Of a stretch of 64,000 nucleotides of DNA, positions 19,637 to 28,861 are shown piece after piece. The translations under genes and the position numbers were made by a program. Source of the DNA: Desulfurispora thermophila DSM 16022 (GTDB taxonomy: Bacteria > Bacillota > Desulfotomaculia > Desulfotomaculales > Desulfurisporaceae); contig NZ_AQWN01000002.1 in NCBI RefSeq assembly GCF_000376385.1, forward strand, positions 238,274 through 302,273, in the 5' to 3' direction. Positions within the stretch are counted from its first letter, which is position 1, and each line of letters begins with the position of its first letter. The notes beneath the pieces were generated by a model. The model searched no databases, was not told where the DNA came from, and was given only the letters and a program-made list of their open reading frames with translations.

Positions 19637-20095
19637 TTGCACATCGTGCTGGTCGAGCCGGAAATACCGGCCAACACCGGCAACATCGCCCGCACCTGCG
19701 CCGTCACCGGTGCCCGCCTGCACCTGGTGGGCAAACTGGGCTTTTCCACCGAGGACAAATACCTGAAAAGAGCCGGCCTGGACTACTGGCACCTGCTGGA
19801 CATTACCTACTACGACAACTTTGCCCAGTTGCTGGAACGATATCCCTCCGCCCGCCTGCATCTGGCCACCACCAAAGGTGGCCGCTGGTACACCGATGTG
19901 CCCTACGGCCCGGACGACTTCCTGGTTTTTGGCAAAGAGACCCAGGGTCTGCCCCGGGAATTGCTGGAAGCCTACTCCGAGCAGTGCATCCGCATTCCCA
20001 TGCTGCCCGGCGTGCGTTCGCTCAACCTGTCCAACGCCGTGGCCATTGTTCTCTACGAGGCGCTGCACCAGCAGGGCTTTGTCGGATTTGTTTAA
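19637..20095 (+). CDS. trmL: tRNA (cytidine(34)-2'-O)-methyltransferase
   Basis: SPOUT methyltransferase that 2'-O-methylates the wobble base of tRNA-Leu species. The small 152-residue form with VEPEIPANTGNIARTCAVTG, FGKETQGLPRELLE and the knot motif RSLNLSNAVAIVLYEALHQ is typical of TrmL (YibK/CspR). TTG 19637 follows AAGGAGTGA. A perfect 9-bp inverted repeat CCAGCATTG/CAATGCTGG lies downstream at 20121-20145, perhaps marking the transcript end although no T-run follows. Confidence 0.93.
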   Translation: MHIVLVEPEIPANTGNIARTCAVTGARLHLVGKLGFSTEDKYLKRAGLDYWHLLDITYYDNFAQLLERYPSARLHLATTKGGRWYTDVPYGPDDFLVFGKETQGLPRELLEAYSEQCIRIPMLPGVRSLNLSNAVAIVLYEALHQQGFVGFV

Positions 20096-20243
20096 CCTGT
20101 GGCCCGGGTATTGCTGCACACCAGCATTGTAACTGTCAATGCTGGGCCTGACTGGTAAAAAATGCTGGGTAGCGGGGCAGGAGAGACTTTGCCGGCGGGC
20201 GAATTAAATGACCTTAGATAACTTATGCGAGGAGAACGGGCCG

Positions 20244-21215
20244 ATGAATTTTAGCGTTTCCGAACTGCAAAAAAGACTGCAGCAGGCCGGCTACATCAGC
20301 GAGGATGAACTGGCCGTGAGCATCTACCTGGCCGTGGTGCTGCAAAAGCCCCTGCTGGTGGAAGGCGCCCCCGGTGTGGGCAAAACCGAAATCGCCCGCG
20401 CCCTGGCCGCGGTCTTCGACACCGACCTGATCCGCCTGCAGTGCTACGAAGGGCTGGATGAAAACAAAGCCCTCTACGAGTGGAACTACCAGAGACAGCT
20501 TTTAAAAATTCAGATCCTGAAAGACCTGGCCTGCCGGCAGGAAGAAGTGGAAAAAGACCTCTTCTCCCGGGAATACCTTTTGCCCCGGCCACTGCTGCAG
20601 GCCATCACCGCCCCTCGCCGGGTGGTGCTGCTGATTGACGAAGTGGACAAAGTGGACGCCCCCTTTGAGGCCTTCTTGTTTGAGCTGTTATCCGACTTTC
20701 AAATCTCCATCCCCGAACTGGGCACCATAAAAGCCGCCCACATCCCCCTGGTGGTGCTGACCAGCAACGGGGAGCGGGAACTTTCCGACGGTTTGAAACG
20801 CCGCTGTGTCTACCTGTACATTGACTTCCCCGGCATAGAAAAAGAAGTGGCCATTTTGCAGGTAAAGGTGCCCGAAGCCGGGTACAAACTGAGCCTGGAG
20901 ATAGCCCGCGCCGTGCACTACATCCGGGCCAACCTGGCCATGCAAAAACAGCCATCCATAGCCGAGACCATTGACTGGGCCCGCGCCCTGGTGGCCCTGC
21001 ACGCCGCCGGATTGCAGCAGGACCTGATCCAGCAGACCGCGCCCGTGCTCCTCAAGAACAAGGCCGACCAGGACAAACTGCGCCAGCCCGAGCAGCTGCA
21101 GCAGGTGTGGCAGTACGCCGTGACCGGCCGCCCGCCCGAGGGCGCTGCGGTTACCGGCACCAGTGCGGGCGAGCCGGGCTGCAACTGCGGGTGCGGGGGA
21201 CACGGGAAATTGTAA
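20244..21215 (+). CDS. MoxR-family AAA+ ATPase (CoxD-like)
   Basis: AAA+ ATPase that probably works with the VWA protein encoded downstream as a chaperone for metalloenzyme assembly. Walker A is GAPGVGKTEIARALA, Walker B is VVLLIDEVDKVD, and sensor-1 is LVVLTSNGERELSDGLKRRC. The C-terminus ends in a cysteine cluster (GCNCGCGGHG), a possible metal site. ATG 20244 follows AGGAGA; an upstream ATG at 20208 is weaker. The MoxR/CoxE pairing is often tied to CO dehydrogenase-type maturation, but no such enzyme is in this window. Confidence 0.85.
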   Translation: MNFSVSELQKRLQQAGYISEDELAVSIYLAVVLQKPLLVEGAPGVGKTEIARALAAVFDTDLIRLQCYEGLDENKALYEWNYQRQLLKIQILKDLACRQEEVEKDLFSREYLLPRPLLQAITAPRRVVLLIDEVDKVDAPFEAFLFELLSDFQISIPELGTIKAAHIPLVVLTSNGERELSDGLKRRCVYLYIDFPGIEKEVAILQVKVPEAGYKLSLEIARAVHYIRANLAMQKQPSIAETIDWARALVALHAAGLQQDLIQQTAPVLLKNKADQDKLRQPEQLQQVWQYAVTGRPPEGAAVTGTSAGEPGCNCGCGGHGKL

Positions 21216-21242
21216 CTATATGTAATTGGTAATAGCTGTTGA

Positions 21243-21450
21243 CATGCGCGCTAACCCCGGGCGAGCCCGTCCGGAGCGGCGGTTGCAGCACCCGGCGAGG
21301 GAGCGGCAGCGGGCCGGGAGGCGCGGACAGGACGTCCGCGCCAGCCCCTGTTGAGATAGGATGTCGAATCAGGGGCGGCCCGGCCCGCCCGCGACCGAGC
21401 CGCTGGTGCTGCCCGCTGCGCAGTTCGGGCGAGCACGGGATGCGCGCATG
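21243..21450 (+). repeat. Structured intergenic repeat, full copy A
   Basis: A 208-base element that folds into a long branched hairpin. Stems: CATGCGCGC/GCGCGCATG (21243-21251, 21442-21450); GCAGCACC/GGTGCTGC (21285-21292, 21405-21412); CGGGCCGGG/CCCGGCCCG (21310-21318, 21379-21387); GGCGCGGAC/GTCCGCGCC (21320-21328, 21334-21342); CCCCTG/CAGGGG (21345-21350, 21370-21375) closing the 19-base loop with AGGATGTCGAAT. Copies B and C keep the architecture with different stem sequences. It sits between the MoxR and VWA genes. Confidence 0.8.
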
Positions 21451-21472
21451 AGAGGATGTGACATTGTTTTTG

Positions 21473-21501
21473 TTGGGCGAGCGTTGTGCATGCTCGCCCA
21501 A
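21473..21501 (+). repeat. Perfect hairpin next to repeat copy A
   Basis: GTTGGGCGAGC and GCTCGCCCAAC form an 11-bp perfect stem around GTTGTGCAT. A near-identical hairpin (GTTGGGCGAGC, GTTGCACAT, GCTCGCC) occurs inside copy B near 23237-23262, so it is part of the same repeat family. Confidence 0.7.
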
Positions 21502-21542
21502 CAAAAGCAATAATGTGTATAACCAGAGACAGGAGCACAAAC

Positions 21543-22952
21543 ATGCTTGAACATCAAATACTGCAGGCTATAAAAACCACGGCTGCCGGCCAGCCCGCCC
21601 TGCTGCCCCACCAGCTGACCGCCCTGGTGCACATCCTGCGCCAGCTGGGCCTCAAATGCGGCACCGCCGAACTGCTGGACGCCGTGCAGGCCCTGGCCCG
21701 GGTGGATCTGCTGCAGCGCCCCCAGGTCAAGTACGCCTTAAAAGCCTGTCTGGCCAAAGGCCCGGCCGAAGGGCAGCTCTTTGAAGCGGTTTTCGACACC
21801 TTCTTTTTGCCCCCGCCCGAACTGGCCCGCCGCCTGGCCGAACTGGAACGGCAGGAGCAGGAAACCCGCTGGCAGCTGCTGAATGCCCGCCAGGAACTGG
21901 CTCAGGTGATGGAGAGCTTCAGCGGCGGCCCGGAGCAGGTGCAAAACCTCACCGACGAGCAGATCATGGCCTACGCCGCCCTGCCCGAACCGGCCCGGGA
22001 CAATTTCCGCCAGACCATGGAAAGAATGCGGGCCAACCCGGTCAACGACCCCGGGCGTTTAATCTCCCAGGTGCTGCAGGCCGCCCTGAACTACTGGCGC
22101 TACTACCTGCTCAAACAGCAGGAGCAGCAGGCTCTGGTCGGCGATGAGCAGTCCCCATCCCTGCTCGGCGCCGGGCAGCCCGGCGGCCTGCCGGCCCTTT
22201 TTTACCGCCACCCCCAGGACCGCCTCTACCACAGCGACCTGGCCGGGCTGGCGAGCAGTGACCCCGCCCAGGTGCGCCTTTTGCTGCAGCGGGTGACCCG
22301 CCGCCTGGCCGCCGCCCTGACCCGCCGCTACCGTCGTAGCCGGGCCCGCGGTGCCCTGGACTACCGCCGTACCATGCGCGCCAGCATTGCCCACGGCGGG
22401 GTGCCCCTGAAACTGCATTACCTGGCCCGGCGCCGCCGCCCGGCCCGCCTGCTGCTGATCTGCGACGTATCCGCCTCCATGGCCCGCTATGCCACCTTTG
22501 TGCTGCAGTTTATCTACGGTCTGAGCAGCGGCGTGGGCCAGATTGACAGCTTTGTCTTTTCCGAAGATATCGAGGCCGTGGGAGAATATTTCCGCCGGGG
22601 GCGGGACTTTGCCACCGCCGTCCTGGAGGCAGTGAACAACAGCCGGCAGTGGGGCAAAACCACCCACCTGGCCGCCGCGCTGGAGACCCTCTGGCAGGAA
22701 CGGCGGGACGTCTTACAACCTGACACACTGCTGCTCATCTACAGTGACACCAAAACCGTGGCCGCCCCGGCCGCGGCCGCCCTGCTGGCGGAAAAAATTC
22801 TCAAGCGGGTCAAACAGGCCGTCTGGCTCAACCCCCTGCCGGAAGAACAGTGGCCGCGCGAGCAGACGGTGGCGGTTTTCCGGCCCCTGCTGCCCATGTA
22901 CGAATGCCGCACCGTGGCCCAGCTGGAAAAGGCCCTGCGGAAGGTTTTATAG
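21543..22952 (+). CDS. VWA domain protein (CoxE-like)
   Basis: Partner of the MoxR-type ATPase. The N-terminal half is helical; the C-terminal half is a von Willebrand A domain with a MIDAS motif, LLLICDVSASMARYATFVL (D-x-S-x-S), and the strand DTLLLIYSDTKTV. RARGALDYRRTMRASIAHGG before the VWA domain is typical of CoxE-type proteins. Length is 469 residues from ATG 21543, with a GGAG ribosome site; a start at 21486 would overlap the hairpin. Role, by family, is ATPase-assisted metallocluster or complex assembly; the target is unknown. Confidence 0.85.
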   Translation: MLEHQILQAIKTTAAGQPALLPHQLTALVHILRQLGLKCGTAELLDAVQALARVDLLQRPQVKYALKACLAKGPAEGQLFEAVFDTFFLPPPELARRLAELERQEQETRWQLLNARQELAQVMESFSGGPEQVQNLTDEQIMAYAALPEPARDNFRQTMERMRANPVNDPGRLISQVLQAALNYWRYYLLKQQEQQALVGDEQSPSLLGAGQPGGLPALFYRHPQDRLYHSDLAGLASSDPAQVRLLLQRVTRRLAAALTRRYRRSRARGALDYRRTMRASIAHGGVPLKLHYLARRRRPARLLLICDVSASMARYATFVLQFIYGLSSGVGQIDSFVFSEDIEAVGEYFRRGRDFATAVLEAVNNSRQWGKTTHLAAALETLWQERRDVLQPDTLLLIYSDTKTVAAPAAAALLAEKILKRVKQAVWLNPLPEEQWPREQTVAVFRPLLPMYECRTVAQLEKALRKVL

Positions 22953-23050
22953 TTTGTTTGGGACTTGTTTTAGTCGGCTGAAGTTTACCCTGCTTGGGTT
23001 GTGTGGAGTAGCGTTCGCTGTGCCTGGTAAGTTGACAAACGCAATTGGTT

Positions 23051-23300
23051 GGCGAGCAATGTGCAAAAGCGAGCCCTTTGCGGAGCACCGGTGTACGGCG
23101 CTTGGCGCAGCGGCGGCTACGAAGCCGGAGGGCCGGACACGGATGTCCGGCCCAGCCCCAGTTGAGACAGGATGTCGAATCTGGGGCGGTCCGGCTGAGT
23201 CCGCCGCAAGCCTTAGTGCCGTCCGGTGCGTAGCCGTTGGGCGAGCGTTGCACATGCTCGCCAAAGGCGCGCAGTTCGGGCGAGCGAGGGAAGCACACCC
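23051..23300 (+). repeat. Structured intergenic repeat, full copy B
   Basis: A 250-base element. Stems: GGCGAGC/GCTCGCC (23051-23057, 23256-23262); TGTGCA/TGCACA (23060-23065, 23249-23254); GCACCGG/CCGGTGC (23085-23091, 23223-23229); ACGGC/GCCGT; GCGGCGG/CCGCCGC (23110-23116, 23201-23207); AGCCGGA/TCCGGCT (23123-23129, 23190-23196); GGGCCGGAC/GTCCGGCCC (23130-23138, 23145-23153); CCCCAG/CTGGGG (23156-23161, 23181-23186). Its 19-base loop differs from copy A at one base. The 3' end AGTTCGGGCGAGCGAGGGAA with CACACCC is shared with other copies. Confidence 0.8.
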
Positions 23301-23339
23301 ATGCAAAGTAGTTAGTTAAGACGGGCGGGAGGTGAAAAA

Positions 23340-25067
23340 ATGAAAAACGTCCTGGAAGACACCTTGACCGAAGAACTATCCATCCTGCAATCCGTGCACA
23401 ACGTGGTCCTGGCCATCGACTACCAGGGACGGGTCATCGTCTACAACGCGGCCAGCGAACGCGTTTTCGGCATTCCGGCCGACCAGGTGCTGGGCCGCTA
23501 CATCTCCGACGTCATTCCCGGCACCGGCCTCCTCAAAGTGCTCAAAACCGGCAAATCCCACATCGGGCGCAAATTTGTCGTGGGCAACTCGCTCTATGTG
23601 GTCAACCGCACCCCCATCATCCGCAACGGGGCCATCGTGGGCGCCATCGGTGTGGCCCAGGAGATCACCGAACTGCAGCACCTGGCCGAGGAACTGGAAG
23701 TGGTCAAAGAGCTCAAGGGCACCCTGGAAACCATTTTCGACAGCTCCCAGGAAGGCTACATCGCTGTGAACAATGACGGCCAGATCATTATGATCAACCG
23801 GGCCTTTGCCGAGCTGCTGGAAGTGGACCCGGGCGAAGTGATCGGCAAGCACATCACCGAGGTGGTGGCGGAAAGCGAACTGCATCACGTGCCCCGCACC
23901 GGCCGCCCCCAGTACGGGGAAATTGTGCGCATCAAGGGGCGGGAGACCGTGGTCATGCGCTATCCCATCCGCAAAAACGGCATGGTCATCGGTGCTGTGA
24001 GCAAGGTCATGTTCCGCGACGTCAACCAGCTGGTGGCCCTGGCCGAGAAGATCAACAACCTGCACCGGGAGCTTTCCTACTACAAGAGCGAACTGCAGCA
24101 GGTGCAGGGGCCCCGCTACTCCCTGGACAACATCATTGGCAGCAGCCCGGCCATGATCAAGCTGAAGGAGACCATCCGCCGGGTGGCCCAGGGACCCTCC
24201 ACCGTCCTGATCCGGGGCGAGAGCGGCACGGGCAAGGAACTGGTGGCCCACGCCCTGCACGCCGCCTCCCAGCGGCGCTTTGGGCGCTTTGTCAAGGTCA
24301 ACTGCGCCGCCGTGCCGGAAAACCTGCTGGAAAGCGAGCTTTTCGGCTACCAGGAGGGAGCCTTCACCGGTGCCCGCAAGGGGGGCCAGGTGGGCAAATT
24401 CGAGCTGGCCAGCGGCGGCACCATTTTCCTGGACGAGATTGGCGACATGCCCCTGGCCATGCAGGCCAAGCTGCTGCGCGTGCTGCAGGAAAAGGAGATC
24501 GAGCGCCTGGGCGACAGCCGCCCCCGCCCGGTGGACGTGCGGGTGGTGGCAGCTACCAACCGCCCGCTGGAAGAGCTGATCCTGGAAGGCAAATTCCGCG
24601 AGGACCTCTACTACCGCCTGAATGTGGTTTCCCTGCAGCTGCCGCCCCTGCGCGAGCATCCGGAGGACATTGGCGAACTGGTTATGCATTTTATCAACAA
24701 GTTCAACCTGGAGTTCGGCCTGCATGTCAAAGACATGGAAAAAGAAGTCTGGGAACTCTTCCACCAGTACAACTGGCCGGGCAATGTGCGGGAGCTGGAA
24801 AATGTCATTGAGCGGGCCTTCAACATGGTGGAAGGTCCCACCCTGCAGGTGGCTCACCTGCCCCACTACCTGCAAAAGCAGGCCCGGGGCAAAAAGCGCC
24901 TGGTCAGCGACAAACCGCTGCCCGCCCTGCTGGACCAGGTGGAAAAAGAGGCTTTGCTGGAGGCCCTGCAGTCCACCGGGGGCAACAAGCTGCAGGCGGC
25001 CCGGCTGCTGGGCATCTCCCGGGCCTGGTTGTACAAGAAGATGAAACAGTATCAGATAGATTACTAG
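23340..25067 (+). CDS. Sigma-54 dependent transcriptional activator with two PAS domains
   Basis: Enhancer-binding protein that remodels sigma-54 RNA polymerase. Two N-terminal PAS domains (about residues 10-115 and 130-240) sense a signal. The central AAA+ domain has Walker A GESGTGKE, the sigma-54 contact loop within SELFGYQEGAFTGA, and Walker B GGTIFLDEIGDMP. The C-terminal FIS-type helix-turn-helix is NKLQAARLLGISRAWLYKKM. ATG 23340 follows GGGAGGTG. The gene lies between repeat copy B and dnaE. No sigma-54 promoter was identified nearby, so its targets are unknown. Confidence 0.93.
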   Translation: MKNVLEDTLTEELSILQSVHNVVLAIDYQGRVIVYNAASERVFGIPADQVLGRYISDVIPGTGLLKVLKTGKSHIGRKFVVGNSLYVVNRTPIIRNGAIVGAIGVAQEITELQHLAEELEVVKELKGTLETIFDSSQEGYIAVNNDGQIIMINRAFAELLEVDPGEVIGKHITEVVAESELHHVPRTGRPQYGEIVRIKGRETVVMRYPIRKNGMVIGAVSKVMFRDVNQLVALAEKINNLHRELSYYKSELQQVQGPRYSLDNIIGSSPAMIKLKETIRRVAQGPSTVLIRGESGTGKELVAHALHAASQRRFGRFVKVNCAAVPENLLESELFGYQEGAFTGARKGGQVGKFELASGGTIFLDEIGDMPLAMQAKLLRVLQEKEIERLGDSRPRPVDVRVVAATNRPLEELILEGKFREDLYYRLNVVSLQLPPLREHPEDIGELVMHFINKFNLEFGLHVKDMEKEVWELFHQYNWPGNVRELENVIERAFNMVEGPTLQVAHLPHYLQKQARGKKRLVSDKPLPALLDQVEKEALLEALQSTGGNKLQAARLLGISRAWLYKKMKQYQIDY

Positions 25068-25082
25068 CCACAGGGTGAAAAA

Positions 25083-28000
25083 ATGGACTTCGTACACCTG
25101 CACGTGCACACCGAGTACAGCCTGCTGGACGGCGCGGCGCGCATCAAAAAAGTGGTGGAAAAGGCCAGAGAACTGGGCATGCCCGCTCTGGCCATCACCG
25201 ACCACGGCAGCATGTTCGGCGTGGTGGACTTTTACAAGGCCTGCCAGAAGGCGGGCGTTAAGCCCATCCTGGGCTGTGAGGTCTATGTGGCGCCACGCAC
25301 CCGCCACGACCGGGTGCCCAAAGTGGACGACAACCTCTACCACCTGGTGCTGCTGGCCGAAAACGACGAGGGCTACCGCAACCTGCTACAGCTGGTCTCC
25401 CTGGCCTATGTGGAGGGCTTTTATTACAAACCGCGGGTGGATAAGGAACTTTTGGCCCGCTACAGCCAGGGCCTGGTGGCCCTTTCCGGTTGTATTGCCG
25501 GCGAGGTGGCCAGCTTTGTGCTGCAGGACAGGATGGACCAGGCCGCCGCTGCCGCCGCCGGGTACCGCGACATCTTCGGCCCGGGCAACTTCTACCTGGA
25601 AGTGCAGGACCACGGCTTTGCCGAACAGCGCAAGGCCAACCGCGGTCTGGTGGAACTGGCCCGCCGGCTGGATCTGCCCCTGGTGGCCAGCAACGATGTG
25701 CACTATGTGGCCCGCGAACACGCCGAGATGCAGGACGTGCTGCTGTGCATCCAGACCGGCAAGACCGTGGACGAGGAAAACCGCCTCAAATTCTCCTCGC
25801 CCGAACTGTACCTGAAAAACGGGGCCGAGATGCAGCAGCTCTTTGGCGATTACCCCGCCGCCCTGCGCAACACCCTGGCCATCGCCGAGCGCTGCAATGT
25901 GGAGCTGGAGTTCGGCAAGTTTCACCTGCCGGTCTACCAGGTGCCGGAAGGGGAGACTGTGGACAGCTACCTGGCCCGCCTCTGCCGCGAAGGACTGGAG
26001 AGGCGCTACGGCAATGTCACAGAGCAGATCAAAAACCGCCTGGAATACGAGCTGGGCGTGATCAAGCAGATGGGGTACTCGGCCTACTTCCTCATTGTCT
26101 GGGACTTCATCCACTATGCCCGCAGCCAGGGCATTCCGGTGGGACCGGGCCGGGGCAGCGCCGCCGGCAGCCTGGTGGCCTACGCCCTGGGCATAACCAA
26201 TATCGACCCGCTCAAATACGGCCTTTTGTTCGAGCGCTTCCTCAATCCGGAACGGGTGAGCATGCCCGATATTGACGTGGACTTCTGCTTCGAGCGGCGG
26301 GGCGAGGTGCTGGAGTATGTGGCCCGTCGCTACGGCGCTGACCGGGTGGCCCAGATTGCCACCTTCGGCACCATGGCTGCCCGGGCCGCCGTGCGCGATG
26401 TGGGGCGGGCCCTGGGCATGCCCTACGCCGAGGTGGACCGGGTGGCCAAACTGGTGCCGGCCGAGCTGCACATGACGCTGGAAAAGGCCCTGGAAGAATC
26501 ACCCGAGCTGAAAGATCTCTACCTGCGCGACCCGGCCGTGCGCAAGCTGATTGACATGGCCACGCTTTTGGAGGGCATGCCCCGCCACGCCTCCACCCAC
26601 GCCGCCGGTGTAGTGATCACCAAAGAGCCGCTCACCCACTACGTGCCCCTGTACAAGGCGGCCGACGGCCCGCTCACCACCCAGTTTGCCAAGGACCAGG
26701 TGGAAGAACTGGGCCTTTTGAAAATGGACCTGTTAGGATTGCGTACCCTGACAGTGATTGCCGATGCCGTGCGCATGATCGAGCAAAACCGGGGCGTGGC
26801 CATTAACATTGACCAAATACCCCTGGACGACCCCAAAACATACGAACTGCTCTGCCGGGGCGATACGGCCGGTGTCTTCCAGCTGGAGAGCAGTGGCATG
26901 CGGGCCATCTTAAAAGAGCTCAAACCCGAGGTATTTGAGGACATTGTGGCCCTGGTGGCCCTGTACCGTCCCGGCCCGCTGGGCAGCGGCATGGTGGAGG
27001 ACTTTATCAAAAACAAGCACGGCTTGAAAAAAGTCACCTACCTGCATCCCAAACTGGAGCCCATTTTAAAGGACACCTACGGCGTCATCCTCTACCAGGA
27101 ACAGGTGATGCGCATTTCCTCCGACCTGGCCGGTTTCTCCCTGGGCGAGGCCGACCTGCTGCGCCGGGCCATGGGCAAGAAAAAGCCCGAGATCATCGCC
27201 GGCCTGCGCTCCCAGTTTGTGGAGGGGGCGGTGAAAAACAATGTGGACGCGGAAATTGCCGGCCAGATTTTCGACCTGATGGAGTATTTCGCCGGGTACG
27301 GCTTCAACAAGAGCCACTCCGCGGCCTACGCTCTGGTCTCCTACCAGACCGCCTACCTGAAGGCCAACTACCCGGTGGAGTACATGGCCGCCCTGCTCAC
27401 CTCGGTGCAAGACAACACCGACAAAGTGGCCTACTATGTAGAGCAGTGCCGGCGGTCCGGGCTGGCGGTGCTGCCCCCCGATGTCAACGTCAGCGGCGCC
27501 AGCTTTACCGTGCAGGGTGAGAGCATTCGCTTCGGTCTGGCCGCCATCAAAAATGTGGGCCTGGGGGCGGTGCAGGCGGTAATTGATGAGCGGGAGCGGG
27601 GCGGCCCCTACAAAGACTTTGCCGATTTCTGCAGTCGCCTGGACCCCCGCCAGATCAACCGCCGGGTGCTGGAAAACCTGATCAAAAGCGGTGCTCTGGA
27701 CTCGCTGGACGACCACCGGGCCAGGCTGCTGGCCGGTGTGGACGCCGGCCTGGCCCTGGCCCAGCAGCGGCACAAAGAGCGCTGCCGCGGCCAGGTTTCT
27801 CTTCTGGACTTCTGGGGTGAGGCGGGGGCAGTATCCGCCCATCTGGAACTACCCGCGGCCAGCCGCTTCAGCCGGGCCGAAATGCTGCAGCTGGAAAAGG
27901 AGGCTCTGGGCCTGTACATCAGCGGCCACCCCCTGGAGGAGTACCGCGCCGCCTTGAGCCGGGAGACCACCTGCACCGTGGCCGAACTGCAGGAGCTCTA

Positions 28001-28667
28001 CAGCGGGATGGGGGAAGAAATGGAGCTGGTGTCCCCGCCCGGAGCAGGGGAGAGGGAAATGGGCGAGCTGGCGGTGCGGGAAGTGGCCGGGCTGGCCCGG
28101 GAGGTGGCCGCCAATCGGGAAGCCGGCGAGGAGGCCGCAGGGGATATGGCCCCGGTGGCCGGGGCGGCAGCGCTGCCGGAACGGGTGGTGCTGGGCGGCC
28201 TGCTCACGGCGGTGAAGCGCATCACCACCAAAAAGGGCGAACCCATGGCCTTTTTGCAGCTGGAAGACCTCACGGGCAGCCTGGAAGTGGTGGTCTTTCC
28301 CCGCGTCTACCAGGAGTGCGCCGCCTGCCTGGCCCTGGACAAAGTGGTGCGGGTGAGCGGCCGGGTGGACGCCGGGGGCGAAGGAGTGAAGCTGCTGGCC
28401 GAAGAAGTGCGCCCGCTGACGCTGCAGCTGAGCGGTGAGCTTTACCTGCGCCTGGGCGCCGGCACGGGCCGCCAGCATATGGCCACGCTGCAGGCCCTCC
28501 TGAAGCGACACCCCGGGGATACGCCCGTCTACCTGTACGACGCGGCCACCCGCAAACTGTGCCGCGTCAGCCGTGAATACTGGGTGGATTTGAGCAGCCC
28601 TCTTTTGAGCGAACTGGCCGGCCTGCTGGGGGGAGAAAATGTGAAGGTAAAACAGCGGGCTGGGTGA
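25083..28667 (+). CDS. dnaE: DNA polymerase III subunit alpha
   Basis: C-family replicative polymerase. The N-terminal PHP domain keeps its metal motifs (LHVHTEYSLLDG, ITDHGSMFG). The catalytic palm shows PGRGSAAGSLVAYALG and MPDIDVDFCFERR (aspartates). HhH and an OB-fold nucleic-acid domain (GGLLTAVKRITTKKGEPMAFLQLEDLTG) occupy the C-terminus. At 1194 residues it is slightly longer than usual owing to an acidic, Ala/Glu-rich linker of about 55 residues (roughly 985-1035) before the OB fold. ATG 25083 follows AGGGTGA, 15 bases after the regulator stop. Confidence 0.97.
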   Translation: MDFVHLHVHTEYSLLDGAARIKKVVEKARELGMPALAITDHGSMFGVVDFYKACQKAGVKPILGCEVYVAPRTRHDRVPKVDDNLYHLVLLAENDEGYRNLLQLVSLAYVEGFYYKPRVDKELLARYSQGLVALSGCIAGEVASFVLQDRMDQAAAAAAGYRDIFGPGNFYLEVQDHGFAEQRKANRGLVELARRLDLPLVASNDVHYVAREHAEMQDVLLCIQTGKTVDEENRLKFSSPELYLKNGAEMQQLFGDYPAALRNTLAIAERCNVELEFGKFHLPVYQVPEGETVDSYLARLCREGLERRYGNVTEQIKNRLEYELGVIKQMGYSAYFLIVWDFIHYARSQGIPVGPGRGSAAGSLVAYALGITNIDPLKYGLLFERFLNPERVSMPDIDVDFCFERRGEVLEYVARRYGADRVAQIATFGTMAARAAVRDVGRALGMPYAEVDRVAKLVPAELHMTLEKALEESPELKDLYLRDPAVRKLIDMATLLEGMPRHASTHAAGVVITKEPLTHYVPLYKAADGPLTTQFAKDQVEELGLLKMDLLGLRTLTVIADAVRMIEQNRGVAINIDQIPLDDPKTYELLCRGDTAGVFQLESSGMRAILKELKPEVFEDIVALVALYRPGPLGSGMVEDFIKNKHGLKKVTYLHPKLEPILKDTYGVILYQEQVMRISSDLAGFSLGEADLLRRAMGKKKPEIIAGLRSQFVEGAVKNNVDAEIAGQIFDLMEYFAGYGFNKSHSAAYALVSYQTAYLKANYPVEYMAALLTSVQDNTDKVAYYVEQCRRSGLAVLPPDVNVSGASFTVQGESIRFGLAAIKNVGLGAVQAVIDERERGGPYKDFADFCSRLDPRQINRRVLENLIKSGALDSLDDHRARLLAGVDAGLALAQQRHKERCRGQVSLLDFWGEAGAVSAHLELPAASRFSRAEMLQLEKEALGLYISGHPLEEYRAALSRETTCTVAELQELYSGMGEEMELVSPPGAGEREMGELAVREVAGLAREVAANREAGEEAAGDMAPVAGAAALPERVVLGGLLTAVKRITTKKGEPMAFLQLEDLTGSLEVVVFPRVYQECAACLALDKVVRVSGRVDAGGEGVKLLAEEVRPLTLQLSGELYLRLGAGTGRQHMATLQALLKRHPGDTPVYLYDAATRKLCRVSREYWVDLSSPLLSELAGLLGGENVKVKQRAG

Positions 28668-28736
28668 TTTGGGCATGGTGCCAGATCATTTGGGCGGCCC
28701 CGGCAGCCCGTGATCATTTTTTTGTCGTTTTACCTC

Positions 28737-28764
28737 TAAACTATTGTCGCCTTTATTCCGATAT
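28737..28764 (+). promoter_or_regulatory. Sigma-D (sigma-28) type flagellar promoter
   Basis: TAAA (28737-28740), 16 bases, then TCCGATAT (28757-28764) closely matches the TAAA-N15-GCCGATAT class that drives late flagellar genes in Gram-positives. It lies about 100 bases upstream of the flagellin start. Confidence 0.75.
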
Positions 28765-28861
28765 AGATACCAGGAGCACCTGCCGGGCGGCCGACGGCGG
28801 GCGCTCCTGCAATAGACATCGCAAAGGAGTGCGGTGAGTATGTTCAAGGAGGAAAGTGGGT

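Noticed and set aside
21243..21450. Repeat family as omega-RNA (HEARO) of IscB/IsrB elements or an IS200/IS605 remnant
   Set aside because: No IscB/IsrB or Y1 transposase gene accompanies any copy in the window and I cannot match the conserved bases; left open as an alternative only.
23376..25343. Long open frames on the strand opposite real genes (also 288-1433, 37862-39670, 39689-40759, 59828-61312)
   Set aside because: They mirror dnaE, rib, lig and fab genes in GC-rich DNA, lack ribosome sites and have low-complexity His/Gln/Gly-rich products; they are shadows.
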